Shown: positions 1 to 6,419, counted from the stretch's first letter. The stretch is DNA of 8,603 nucleotides from Prolixibacteraceae bacterium (GCA_017998095.1 JAGODU010000166.1:1-8603), one strand, 5' to 3'. The notes: generated by a model from the letters alone, not told the origin. Translations and numbers: made by a program.

Positions 1-51
1 AATTCGTTTAAAGCGGTTAATTTTGCCACGCTTTTCGGAGCTATAGAATCT

Positions 52-125
52 TCCTCAGTAGCTCAGTTGGTTAGAGCACCTGACTGTTAATCAGGGGGTC
101 CTAGGTTCAAGTCCTAGCTGGGGAG
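52..125 (+). tRNA. tRNA-Asn (anticodon GUU)
   Basis: The full cloverleaf can be folded by eye. The acceptor stem 52-58 pairs with 118-124 (one T-G wobble), and the discriminator is G125. The D-stem is GCTC 61-64 with GAGC 74-77. The anticodon stem CCTGA 79-83 pairs with TCAGG 91-95 around the loop CTGTTAA, placing anticodon GTT at 86-88. The T-stem CTAGG 101-105 pairs with CCTAG 113-117 around TTCAAGT. CCA is not encoded. The tRNA reads AAC/AAU codons. The 51 bases before it hold no recognisable gene; a TTTG at 22-25 could belong to its promoter, but no good -7 box is visible. Confidence 0.97.
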
Positions 126-136
126 CTCAGAAGTAC

Positions 137-171
137 AACCACTTACACCGATTTCGGGTAAGTGGTTTTTT
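137..171 (+). terminator. Rho-independent terminator of the tRNA-Asn transcript
   Basis: Stem AACCACTTAC (137-146) pairs perfectly with GTAAGTGGTT (158-167). An inner CCG/CGG pairing (148-150 with 155-157) closes an ATTT loop, and a T-run (166-171) follows. It starts 12 bases after the tRNA end and lies on the plus strand, so it most likely ends the tRNA transcript. The T-run is only on this strand, so it is not an obvious terminator for the minus-strand gene at 238-1362. Confidence 0.85.
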
Positions 172-176
172 CTTAT

Positions 177-212
177 GGGCCAGTTTTGGGCCAGTTTCTT
201 GATGAAAACTGG
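177..212. repeat. 11-bp tandem repeat with an overlapping inverted repeat
   Basis: GGGCCAGTTTT (177-187) is followed immediately by GGGCCAGTTTC (188-198). The sequence CCAGTTTT (180-187) is also exactly complementary to AAAACTGG (205-212), so the block can form a hairpin. It lies between the tRNA terminator and the end of the minus-strand gene. Being just 3' of a tRNA, it could mark an old integration site, but no integrase is visible and no matching second copy occurs in this window. It could equally be the 3' end structure of the 238-1362 transcript, although no T-run follows on the minus strand. Confidence 0.6.
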
Positions 213-237
213 GGGAATTGATAATGTAAATCAACGA

Positions 238-1362
238 TTATTTACTTCTTTTTAACGGATAGCCCCGATCGTCGTAGTTGAAACGATGTATCCATTTTTC
301 AGATTGGATTAACCTCCCCCTTTCAATTGTCGCAAATCCCCAGCGAATGCCAAGGAAAGCTGGGTACTTTTCTTTGTTAGGATTTTTGATGGATGAAAGT
401 TCCTTACCGAAAAGTAGAGTTAAAAGTACTTGCCTTTCAGTAGTTAGTGGATGTCGTTGTTCAATCCAACTTGGTGTAGCAAAGGGATTGTTTTGCTTAT
501 CTATGATACCATCTGAACTCTTCATTTTCTGAGGTATTGACTTGACAATTGTATCAGAATGAACAGTTAGATTTCTTTTATCACCATATCGGCCCCAGAG
601 ATAAAGAATCGAGTCAAGGTGAAATGGGGTTATCCCAATTGAATCGGCCAATTCCTGAGATAGAATAAAACTCTCCTTGGGAGACTGTTTGCATGTCTTA
701 GAGGTGGAGAGGAGTTCTGGAAATTCCCTTTTAAAATGATGGTCCACTTTAACAAACCTTGTGAAACCGATTTCTTTTAAAAAGTCACAAACCAAGGCAA
801 CCCCTACATTATTGATGGATTTCGATACCTCCAATGCCAGTTTCCACATCTCAATAGGAGTATCCGCAAATGTAATCTTCTGATAAAATGCATCCAGATC
901 TTGGCTTAATTCACCTTCAAAGAATTTTGTGCCAGAGAGTAATACCGAGATAATCCTTGGTTTAAATAATTTCCTGGATAGATCAAATTTTTCTCTTGAT
1001 TGAATTCTTGAGGCTAATCCATGAAGACTAGTAGGTGACCAATTGGAATCAGTTAAGAATTCATTTTCATTGAATACTTTGCTTAGTGTAATGGCAATTG
1101 TGTCTCTCATTGGGATATCTCCAATAACTGAAATAAGATATTTCCTTAGAGGAGCATAACTGAAAGCACTTACACAAAACTGCTTCATTAAACTTTCAAC
1201 ATCGGTTGGACGGGTCGGCGATTCCCACCTTTCAAGTAGGGATTGAATACGCTCCCTTTCAACGGGAACTATTGGGGTGTTATCCTGATAGGACAACTCA
1301 ATAAGTCGTTTCCTTCTTCGATTGATCTCTGTAATAACTTTTCTCAAGGAATCTGGATCCAT
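238..1362 (-). CDS. Uncharacterised protein with an HhH-GPD (endonuclease III-like) helix-hairpin-helix segment
   Basis: This is a 374-residue protein with no signal peptide or membrane segment, so probably cytoplasmic. The recognisable part is about residues 182-212. A hairpin-like SINNVGVALVCDFLKEIG is followed by TRFVKVDHHF. This resembles the helix-hairpin-helix and following catalytic Asp (here D207) of HhH-GPD base-excision glycosylases, in the variant of uncharacterised proteins reading roughly G.G..A..FLKdLG....KpD.H. No 4Cys iron-sulfur cluster is visible. The N-terminal 180 residues are helical and charged. The C-terminal 80 (with RWGFATIERGR, 340-350) match nothing I recognise. A DNA-binding or DNA-repair role is therefore inferred, and substrate and activity are unknown. 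The ATG at 1362 follows an AT-rich leader about 24 bases from the predicted start point of its own promoter. The gene is single, convergent with the tRNA-Asn transcript and divergent from the 1912-6419 cluster. Confidence 0.75.
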   Translation of the reverse strand: MDPDSLRKVITEINRRRKRLIELSYQDNTPIVPVERERIQSLLERWESPTRPTDVESLMKQFCVSAFSYAPLRKYLISVIGDIPMRDTIAITLSKVFNENEFLTDSNWSPTSLHGLASRIQSREKFDLSRKLFKPRIISVLLSGTKFFEGELSQDLDAFYQKITFADTPIEMWKLALEVSKSINNVGVALVCDFLKEIGFTRFVKVDHHFKREFPELLSTSKTCKQSPKESFILSQELADSIGITPFHLDSILYLWGRYGDKRNLTVHSDTIVKSIPQKMKSSDGIIDKQNNPFATPSWIEQRHPLTTERQVLLTLLFGKELSSIKNPNKEKYPAFLGIRWGFATIERGRLIQSEKWIHRFNYDDRGYPLKRSK

Positions 1363-1391
1363 TTATTTTGATAATCAGGGATATGTTACCT

Positions 1392-1422
1392 CAAACTTAC
1401 AAAAAACCCCTAAATGATTCAA
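1392..1422 (-). promoter_or_regulatory. Bacteroidota-type promoter for the HhH-segment gene
   Basis: Read on the minus strand, TTG (1422-1420), a 20-base spacer and TAAGTTTG (1399-1392) fit the Bacteroidota sigma-ABfr consensus TTG-N19ish-TAnnTTTG, with a perfect -7 box. Transcription would start near 1386, giving a leader of about 24 bases before the ATG at 1362. This is the best promoter match in the window and supports that start codon. Confidence 0.6.
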
Positions 1423-1445
1423 TCCTATTTTAAACAAAGATGACG

Positions 1446-1549
1446 ACCTTTATCAATCTGGTTGGCCCAGGCCGATGATCCTCCAACGACCCCCTCTAAC
1501 TTGGAGATTTTAAATCTGTGGTTAGATTTAACCATTAAACCTGACATGA
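1446..1549 (+). repeat. Structured dispersed repeat, copy 1
   Basis: This roughly 105-base block aligns with 6567-6673 and, over its first half, with 8554-8603. The core 1457-1500 is 44 bases, the same length as its counterpart 6581-6624, with 29 of 44 identical by eye. The 8559 copy shares TCTGGTT, GCCCAG, CC and CGACCC. After the core come two self-complementary stretches, AGATTT/AAATCT (1505-1517) and TGGTTA-GATT-TAACCA (1519-1534). Corresponding but differently spelled pairings exist in copy 2. It then continues with AAACCTGACATGA, matching TTAACCTGACCTGA in copy 2. It is C-rich at its start, unlike the surrounding DNA. It lies in an intergenic region, 83 bases upstream of the minus-strand start at 1362. 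Confidence 0.65.
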
Positions 1550-1911
1550 AAATTGGAGAGAGGAATATTTCCACAACTATTATAGGTAAAAATGAAACGT
1601 TGATGAATTTAATGTTTATGACCAAAGATTTAACGTACCATACAGCAAATACCTATTTTCATACATCAAATGGGGTAGTTTATACAATTGATAATAACAG
1701 ATATAAACTTGCAGAATTAATATTTATTTTTATTACAACTTTAAGTGTTCAAATACCCACCATGAAGAGTAAAAAGATATGAACTAATAATATTTGATGA
1801 GGTTATACCTCGAATTCTGTAAGATTTTAATAATCATTTTTAATGAAATGTTTTATTCTACTTCTTCCAAAACAATGACCTCTAATAGTTTGTGCCATTA
1901 AATCCCCTCCC
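1550..1911. other. Gene-poor stretch before the secreted-protein gene; no convincing gene
   Basis: A plus-strand open frame runs through 1462-1782, starting with TTG or with an ATG at 1546, and reads 106 or 78 residues. Its first 29 codons lie inside the dispersed repeat, which argues that the longer form is accidental. The remainder resembles no family I know and has no clear promoter. A minus-strand open frame at 1425-1625 is no better supported. The rest is AT-rich, with a weak -7-like TAATAGTTTG at 1883-1892 ahead of the ATG at 1912. The stretch could hold a decayed gene, a small unknown gene, or just the leader region of the downstream cluster. Confidence 0.35.
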
Positions 1912-2655
1912 ATGAGAAAGTCAGTTTTGTTTTTTATTTGCTTACTTATAAGTGAGAGCCTATTAATGTCCCAGCAGAGCAAAAGAGAATTTTTGATCGG
2001 CAAGGATTGCAATTATTCCGATACACTCCTTGAATCTAATGTGCCTGACATCATTGCTGGAGCACCAGGTCGACTTAATCCTAAATATAAGGATCAATTC
2101 GAAACTACAGCGCAATTCGATGCACGAGTTCAACAGCATAAAAACGAATTAAAAAATTATAACGCTAATATGCTAAAAACCATAAAAGTACAAAATGTAC
2201 CTATATATAAATTAACAGATACTAAGTATAGCATGTTTTCATATAACGCAGATTATAAGCTCCTTACTATTGCCTGTAGATTTAATTGGTGCTTGGGATG
2301 CTCGCACCGTTGGATATGGGGAGTCATGTCAACAACCACTGGATATAATGTTGCTCAATATACGTTTGCTGATAAATTTTCTCGGTCTGATTTCACAAGA
2401 AGCGGGTATCGTGAAAAATATTTTAAAGTAAGCTTTGAAGTAGAACCGCAGATTGCAAAAGAAATAATTTCTTATACCGAGTCGAATGAAAAGAGCCCAT
2501 ATTCTATTACACTTCAGATAACTCCTCGTGTTTATGAAGAAAATCGATGGGGTATGATTCCAATTTTCAATATTGACAATTATTGGCTAGTAAAAGATGG
2601 TCAAATTATTACGAAGTTTAATCCAAGGAATCTGCCGACAACTAAAACCACATAA
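1912..2655 (+). CDS. Secreted hypothetical protein with a Cys-rich CxxxxCxxC motif
   Basis: A 247-residue protein of unknown function. Residues 1-20 form a signal peptide: RK, then a hydrophobic run, ending LLMS before QQ. This is a common Bacteroidota export signal with probable signal-peptidase I cleavage near residue 20. There is no lipobox cysteine. The mature part has a charged FETTAQFDAR segment (63-72), similar to short motifs seen in other secreted Bacteroidota proteins. It also has C122-x4-C127-x2-C130 with nearby Trp/His (CSHRWIW), plus C33. The cysteines could form disulfides in the periplasm or bind a metal; the sequence does not decide. The remainder alternates like a beta-rich fold. 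It is the first gene on the plus strand and ends 96 bases before the next one, so it may or may not belong to the same transcript. I do not recognise the family. Confidence 0.8.
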   Translation: MRKSVLFFICLLISESLLMSQQSKREFLIGKDCNYSDTLLESNVPDIIAGAPGRLNPKYKDQFETTAQFDARVQQHKNELKNYNANMLKTIKVQNVPIYKLTDTKYSMFSYNADYKLLTIACRFNWCLGCSHRWIWGVMSTTTGYNVAQYTFADKFSRSDFTRSGYREKYFKVSFEVEPQIAKEIISYTESNEKSPYSITLQITPRVYEENRWGMIPIFNIDNYWLVKDGQIITKFNPRNLPTTKTT

Positions 2656-2751
2656 GACAAATTGGTCGAAGAATTGATTTGGGACGTAACAAATGCCACC
2701 GATGGAAGCGTTAATTTTTGATAAGTAATATTTCATATTCATTCATCTATT

Positions 2752-3039
2752 ATGGACACTGGTGTTTTAATCGCCTTAATCTTAGGATTTACAAATATTG
2801 TTGGATCTGTCATATTTGGCTATTTGCCAAGATCCAGAAACGAAAAATTAAGGTCAATTGAGCAAGAGTTACTTCGGGCTTACCAAGACATTAGGGAGTT
2901 TCAGAAGCTTGAGCACCAGTTACTAATTAAGTGCAACATAAGTAAAATGACTGCAAGGCAATCAGTAGATATTTCTGCAAAATCGGAGCCAAAGAGAATC
3001 AACAAGAGAATTACTGAACTGGAAAGCGCCGTCAAATAA
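2752..3039 (+). CDS. Small single-TM protein with a cytoplasmic coiled coil
   Basis: A 95-residue protein with one hydrophobic segment at about residues 4-24, followed by the basic stretch LPRSRNEK. This predicts an N-out, C-in anchor by the positive-inside rule. Residues 30-60 are a charged helix with heptad-like spacing, likely a coiled coil, and 78-95 form a second charged helix. The single cysteine is C61. The gene ends 19 bases before the SPFH gene, so co-transcription is likely. By position it could be a membrane tether or partner for the SPFH assembly, but no sequence family is recognised and this role is inferred only from context. Confidence 0.75.
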   Translation: MDTGVLIALILGFTNIVGSVIFGYLPRSRNEKLRSIEQELLRAYQDIREFQKLEHQLLIKCNISKMTARQSVDISAKSEPKRINKRITELESAVK

Positions 3040-3058
3040 TAATCTCAAATTAAAAACA

Positions 3059-4399
3059 ATGGGAATTTTCGGGAATAGATCAGAAGGCGGATTAATGGAT
3101 ATAATCCGTTGTGATGAGCAAGAATATCTTGTTTGGAAATGGAGGCCTTCAGGGGAACCATTATCGACAAAAAAGGAAAATGCTATCCGTTATGGCAGTA
3201 GCTTAAGAGTAAAGGACGGGGAATTAGCGGTATTTGTATATCAGCAGAATGCTGAACTATTACAAGATTTTATTATTGGACCATATGATCAGACAATTAA
3301 GTCTGCAAACTTTCCTATTCTGGCAAGTATTGTCGGAACTGCATTTGGAGGGGCATCACCTTTTCAAGCCGAGGTTTACTTCATGAACTTAGCAGGCAAT
3401 ATCCAATTAAAGTTTGGGATTCCATTTTTTGATGTTTTTGATCCAAGATTTCTTGATTTCGCAGTTCCAATGGCTGTTCGAGGAACTATTACCTTAAACA
3501 TAACCGACTATAAGGGTTTTATTAAGCTCAATAGGCTAATTAACTTTGATTTAGAAAATCTTAATAAGCAAATCAAAGATGCAGTTACTAAATATGTAAA
3601 AGGAGTAATTACCAATTTGCCTGCAGACAATGGCATTCCAGTCCTTCAAATAGAAAGAAAGATTCTTGAGATAGGAGAGATGATTAATTCATTATTGAAA
3701 CCACGATTGGTAAATGATTTTGGAGTAAACCTGAAAGGGTTCGATTTAGCAAGCATTGATGTCGATAAGGAAAGCCGTGGATATGCAGAGTTAAGAAGAA
3801 TAACTGCAACTCAGCAGACAAAAACTATTGAAGCCCAGACCGACGTAAATATCAAGAACCTCCAGGATATGCAAGAAATAAACGCTTCAAACCTAGAAGC
3901 GACATTGCGTATCCAGAGAGAGGAAGCCCAAAGAGCCCAAAGACTTCAGACAGAAACCACCTTTATAGGGGCCCATGGACTTGATCAACAGGCCGAAGTC
4001 CTTAAAAAAGCAGCTCAGAGTCTGGGTCAAATGGGTAATATGGACACAGGATCGGGAGGGATGAATCCTGCTGGTATGATGACAGGGATGATGGTTGGAG
4101 GGGCAATGGGAACTCAAATGGGTAATATGATGAACCAAATGGGTCAAAATATTCAGCAACAACAAAGCACACCTCCACCTCCGCCACAAGTTCAATATAG
4201 CATTTCCGAAAATGGTCAAATGTCAGGACCGTACACTTGGGACCAACTCCAACAGATGGCACAAGCAGGAAAATTAACTCTTCAAACTTATGTTTGGAAA
4301 CAAGGAATGTCAAATTGGGAGGTGGCTGGCAAAGTTCAAGAGCTTGAGCCTTTGTTTAAAACATTTTCACCCCCACCTCCACCCCCGCCTGCTGATTAA
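3059..4399 (+). CDS. SPFH/YdjI-like (stomatin-prohibitin family) protein with C-terminal GYF_2 domain and polyproline tail
   Basis: A 446-residue protein. Residues 13-240 resemble the SPFH family around Bacillus YdjI (COG4260, 'virion core-like'), with an N-terminal MDIIRCDEQEYLVWKW segment, RVKDGELAVFV and VRGTITLNITDY. These proteins form membrane-associated oligomers. Residues 240-325 are a charged helix (REEAQRAQRL) like the SPFH coiled coil. Then come a Met/Gly-rich linker (326-363), a Gln run, the proline run TPPPPPQV (371-378) and a GYF_2/DUF4339 domain (379-433). The GYF_2 hallmarks are SGPYTWDQLQQM and YVWKQGMSNWEVA. The chain ends with seven prolines (438-444). There is no TM helix of its own, so membrane contact would be peripheral or through partners. 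It sits centrally in the cluster: 19 bases after the one-TM gene and 14 before a second GYF_2 gene. The family is confident. A role in membrane-stress sensing or scaffolding is known only loosely for relatives and is inferred here. Confidence 0.9.
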   Translation: MGIFGNRSEGGLMDIIRCDEQEYLVWKWRPSGEPLSTKKENAIRYGSSLRVKDGELAVFVYQQNAELLQDFIIGPYDQTIKSANFPILASIVGTAFGGASPFQAEVYFMNLAGNIQLKFGIPFFDVFDPRFLDFAVPMAVRGTITLNITDYKGFIKLNRLINFDLENLNKQIKDAVTKYVKGVITNLPADNGIPVLQIERKILEIGEMINSLLKPRLVNDFGVNLKGFDLASIDVDKESRGYAELRRITATQQTKTIEAQTDVNIKNLQDMQEINASNLEATLRIQREEAQRAQRLQTETTFIGAHGLDQQAEVLKKAAQSLGQMGNMDTGSGGMNPAGMMTGMMVGGAMGTQMGNMMNQMGQNIQQQQSTPPPPPQVQYSISENGQMSGPYTWDQLQQMAQAGKLTLQTYVWKQGMSNWEVAGKVQELEPLFKTFSPPPPPPPAD

Positions 4400-4413
4400 C
4401 TAATTAAATTATT

Positions 4414-4767
4414 ATGAACGAAGAATACTTCTTCTCTATAAATAGGCTAGTCGAATTTGGTTTGAGTTTGGCCATAGCACAACAGATGGTTAAATCGATG
4501 AATGATACATTTACTAGAATGAGCGTTCCTGGAGTAATGAACTCAATGGAACCAGTTCAGCGGCAATTCTATTTCGCAATTATTGATGGTAAGCAAACAG
4601 GCCCGTTTTCGGAGCAGGAAATATCACGATTAATTTCTGAAAAAAAAGTTGTCAAGGAGACTTATTTATGGAGGCCAGGGTTAAACACGTGGGAAATTGC
4701 CGAAAAATTACCAGATATTCTGCGTTTAGTTGCGCTAGCACCACCGCCTTTTCAAGAAAACAGTTAG
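4414..4767 (+). CDS. Small GYF_2 (DUF4339) domain protein
   Basis: A 117-residue protein. Residues 8-45 form an amphipathic, Met-containing helix (LAIAQQMVKSMNDTF). Residues 52-106 are a GYF_2 domain with FAIIDGKQTGPFSEQEI and YLWRPGLNTWEIA, matching the W..G...W signature. A short APPPF tail follows (109-113). The whole protein parallels the last 100 residues of the SPFH gene upstream: a Met/Gln-rich helix, the GYF_2 domain, then prolines. It probably arose by partial duplication of that gene or by recruitment of the same module. It lies 14 bases after the SPFH gene and 4 bases before the four-TM gene, consistent with one operon. GYF domains in eukaryotes bind proline-rich peptides. For GYF_2 in bacteria the ligand is not established to my knowledge, so an adaptor role is inferred. 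Confidence 0.88.
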   Translation: MNEEYFFSINRLVEFGLSLAIAQQMVKSMNDTFTRMSVPGVMNSMEPVQRQFYFAIIDGKQTGPFSEQEISRLISEKKVVKETYLWRPGLNTWEIAEKLPDILRLVALAPPPFQENS

Positions 4768-4771
4768 CCTT

Positions 4772-5116
4772 ATGAAAGTAAATTTTATACGTACAATTTT
4801 AGCCATCGGTATAAGCGCCCTTGTAGCTTATGGTTTTAATCTTTTTATTATCGGAGAGAATAAGATACTTCTGACAATTGGGAGCTTTATACTTTTTGTT
4901 GTTACGCTGCTCTTCACTATTGGGATAAATTTTACTTTATCGAGAACAACCACCAATATCAGAGTAGTATCCACTATCTTCTTTGCCATTTCAATTTTAG
5001 TCAATCTTAGTTTTTCAATAGCACCATTTAAAGTGGAGTGGTACATAATATTTAGTGGACTTATTCTATTAATCTATTTATTAATTATTTATTCAATTTT
5101 TAACAAAAGGCAATAA
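4772..5116 (+). CDS. Four-TM integral membrane protein, unknown function
   Basis: A 114-residue, very hydrophobic protein with predicted membrane helices at about 5-27, 31-55, 63-84 and 88-110. Short loops and a basic KRQ terminus suggest both ends face the cytoplasm. There are no catalytic motifs, no cysteines and no charged residues inside the helices that would suggest transport. I recognise no family. It starts 4 bases after the GYF_2 gene, so translation is probably coupled and the protein probably works with the GYF_2 and SPFH products, perhaps as their membrane anchor. That role rests on position alone. Confidence 0.75.
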   Translation: MKVNFIRTILAIGISALVAYGFNLFIIGENKILLTIGSFILFVVTLLFTIGINFTLSRTTTNIRVVSTIFFAISILVNLSFSIAPFKVEWYIIFSGLILLIYLLIIYSIFNKRQ

Positions 5117-5129
5117 ATAGTTTTTATTG
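5111..5129 (+). terminator. Weak AT-rich hairpin at the end of the four-TM gene
   Basis: CAATAAA (5111-5117) can pair with TTTATTG (5123-5129) around TAGTT, overlapping the stop codon at 5114-5116. There is no GC-rich stem and no T-run after it, so termination would be partial at best. Read-through into the next plus-strand gene is plausible. Confidence 0.2.
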
Positions 5130-5168
5130 GCATAATATGAATAGCTGGTATTTAATCAAATAGTAATA

Positions 5169-5198
5169 TTTGGACCAATTTGACCGTAAATAAGCTTG
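5169..5198 (+). promoter_or_regulatory. Possible promoter for the PH/TerB/zinc-ribbon gene
   Basis: TTTG (5169-5172), an 18-base spacer and TAAGCTTG (5191-5198) match the Bacteroidota promoter layout, with one mismatch in the -7 box (C for T). Transcription would begin near 5204, giving an approximately 80-base leader to the ATG at 5286. The 169-base gap after the four-TM gene fits a separate or additional start point here. Confidence 0.35.
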
Positions 5199-5285
5199 GA
5201 TTGCAGTTAAATAAATGTACTATTTTAATGATCTGAATTTTAATCAATTAACCCGAGAAGGTAACTCAAACTTAAATCTATAAAT

Positions 5286-6419
5286 ATGGAATACACAGCA
5301 TCAAGACTTTCAGAGGGAAATAAATTGTTTCCTGCAAAGATCTCAATTTCAGAACAAGGAGTAACTTTAAGAGTTCCAGGTTTCTTAAGCGGAAAAGAAC
5401 GCACTATTCCGTTTGATCAAATTTCTGCAGTTAATTTGGATACACCATTTGTGGGGTTTTCAACAGTTAAAATCTATTCAGTTGGTTTTGATGTAATAGT
5501 AGCTTCTGGCTTCTCTAAGACAGATGCAATCTCAATCAAGGAAGAAATTTTAGCGGGTCAAAGAAATCAAAAATCAAACCGCGATAAAATAAATACAGAA
5601 AATTCAAAACCACAAATTGTGACAGTCATTTCTACCCCAGTAAATGTACCAACTAGTGAAAAGGATACCACAGCTCCTTACAATGAAGAAATTAACAAAT
5701 TAATAAACTTTGCGTTAACAGATGGTGATTTGTCAGAAAAGGAGAAGCAAATTCTCTTTAAAAAGGCAGAAGCGGCTGGTATTGATCTGGACGAATTTGA
5801 GATGGTGCTCGATGCTAAATTATATGAAATAAACCAAGCAAAGCTAGAATCAAGCCCTTCCATTTCTGCACCCAAATCTGAGAAATATGGCGATGTTAAA
5901 AAGTGTCCAGCTTGTGGAGCCATTGTTCAATCCTTTTCGGGTAAATGTTCAGATTGTGGCTTTGAATTTAGGGACATCCAGAGTGATGCGACAATTAATA
6001 AACTATTTGAAGCTCTTATGGAAGCCGATAACATTCCAAAAGAAGAATTCAAATTACGAACTAAGCAAGGATTTGGGGACATAGTTCAGCCAATATATGA
6101 AAAGGAGTTACACGAAAAAGCACACAGGGAAAAAATTATATCGAGAAAAGTTCAGATTATATCAAATTTTCCTGTTCCTAATACAAAAGAACCTCTTTTA
6201 GAATTTTTAACATTGGGTATTTCAAAAACAATCCCTATCAAAAAAAGGAGTGTTTTTAACCCTTTGACACCTGCCGAGGAAGAGCATAATGGTCTTGTGC
6301 AGGCATGGAAGACCAAGATCGATCAAGTTGTAATGAAAACGAAAATTTCAATGAAAGAGGATAAATCCTTCATACGAGAGGTCGAGGATCTGGTAAGTCA
6401 ATTGAGTAATCGAAAGTAG
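5286..6419 (+). CDS. PH-like / TerB-like / zinc-ribbon protein of the SPFH cluster
   Basis: A 377-residue soluble protein with no signal peptide. Residues 1-92 look like a bacterial PH-type beta domain of the kind beginning YTASRL.EGNK, with SGKERTIPFDQISAV and a closing helix. Residues 93-132 are a Ser/Thr/Pro-rich linker. Residues 133-180 have the TerB-like pattern FALTDGDLSEKEKQILFKKA followed by AGIDLDEFE, an acidic helical module known from tellurite-resistance TerB relatives. Residues 207-224 are a CPAC-x10-CSDC zinc ribbon. The last 150 residues are helical with IISNFPVPNTKEPLLEF, a segment conserved in uncharacterised Bacteroidota proteins of this type. The combination suggests a cytoplasmic adaptor that docks at the membrane next to the SPFH/GYF_2 proteins, as in TerB-linked stress networks. 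No enzymatic motif is visible. It is on the same strand as the preceding cluster but 169 bases away, with a possible promoter of its own. Zinc ribbon confident; TerB-like and PH-like calls moderate. Confidence 0.8.
   Translation: MEYTASRLSEGNKLFPAKISISEQGVTLRVPGFLSGKERTIPFDQISAVNLDTPFVGFSTVKIYSVGFDVIVASGFSKTDAISIKEEILAGQRNQKSNRDKINTENSKPQIVTVISTPVNVPTSEKDTTAPYNEEINKLINFALTDGDLSEKEKQILFKKAEAAGIDLDEFEMVLDAKLYEINQAKLESSPSISAPKSEKYGDVKKCPACGAIVQSFSGKCSDCGFEFRDIQSDATINKLFEALMEADNIPKEEFKLRTKQGFGDIVQPIYEKELHEKAHREKIISRKVQIISNFPVPNTKEPLLEFLTLGISKTIPIKKRSVFNPLTPAEEEHNGLVQAWKTKIDQVVMKTKISMKEDKSFIREVEDLVSQLSNRK

Noticed and set aside
137..212. CRISPR-like or phage-type repeat array after the tRNA.
   Set aside because: Only two 11-bp units without spacers, plus an ordinary terminator hairpin; no cas genes or further repeats.
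1425..1625. Minus-strand frame whose VVGG..WANQ translation looks similar to a minus-strand reading of 8554-8603, suggesting a shared protein remnant.
   Set aside because: The equivalent reading of copy 2 (6581-6624) has a stop codon and no conserved residues, while base-paired stretches are conserved. The similarity is better explained by the repeat's DNA than by a protein.
1462..1782. Plus-strand open frame of 106 residues starting with TTG.
   Set aside because: Its first 29 codons lie inside the dispersed non-coding repeat, it has no family resemblance, and the repeat's other copies do not keep the frame. A shorter ATG-start form (1546) cannot be ruled out but is unsupported.
1883..1892. 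TAATAGTTTG as a -7 box for the secreted-protein gene.
   Set aside because: Spacing within the box is one base short of TAnnTTTG and no TTG lies at the right distance upstream.
3893..4313. Two minus-strand open frames opposite the SPFH linker and GYF_2 region.
   Set aside because: They are shadows of the plus-strand Met/Gln/Pro-rich coding region and have compositions expected from reverse-reading it.
5887..6084. A second frame overlapping the zinc-ribbon region of the 5286-6419 gene.
   Set aside because: It has no domain of its own, while the 5286 frame carries the CPAC/CSDC zinc ribbon across the same bases.
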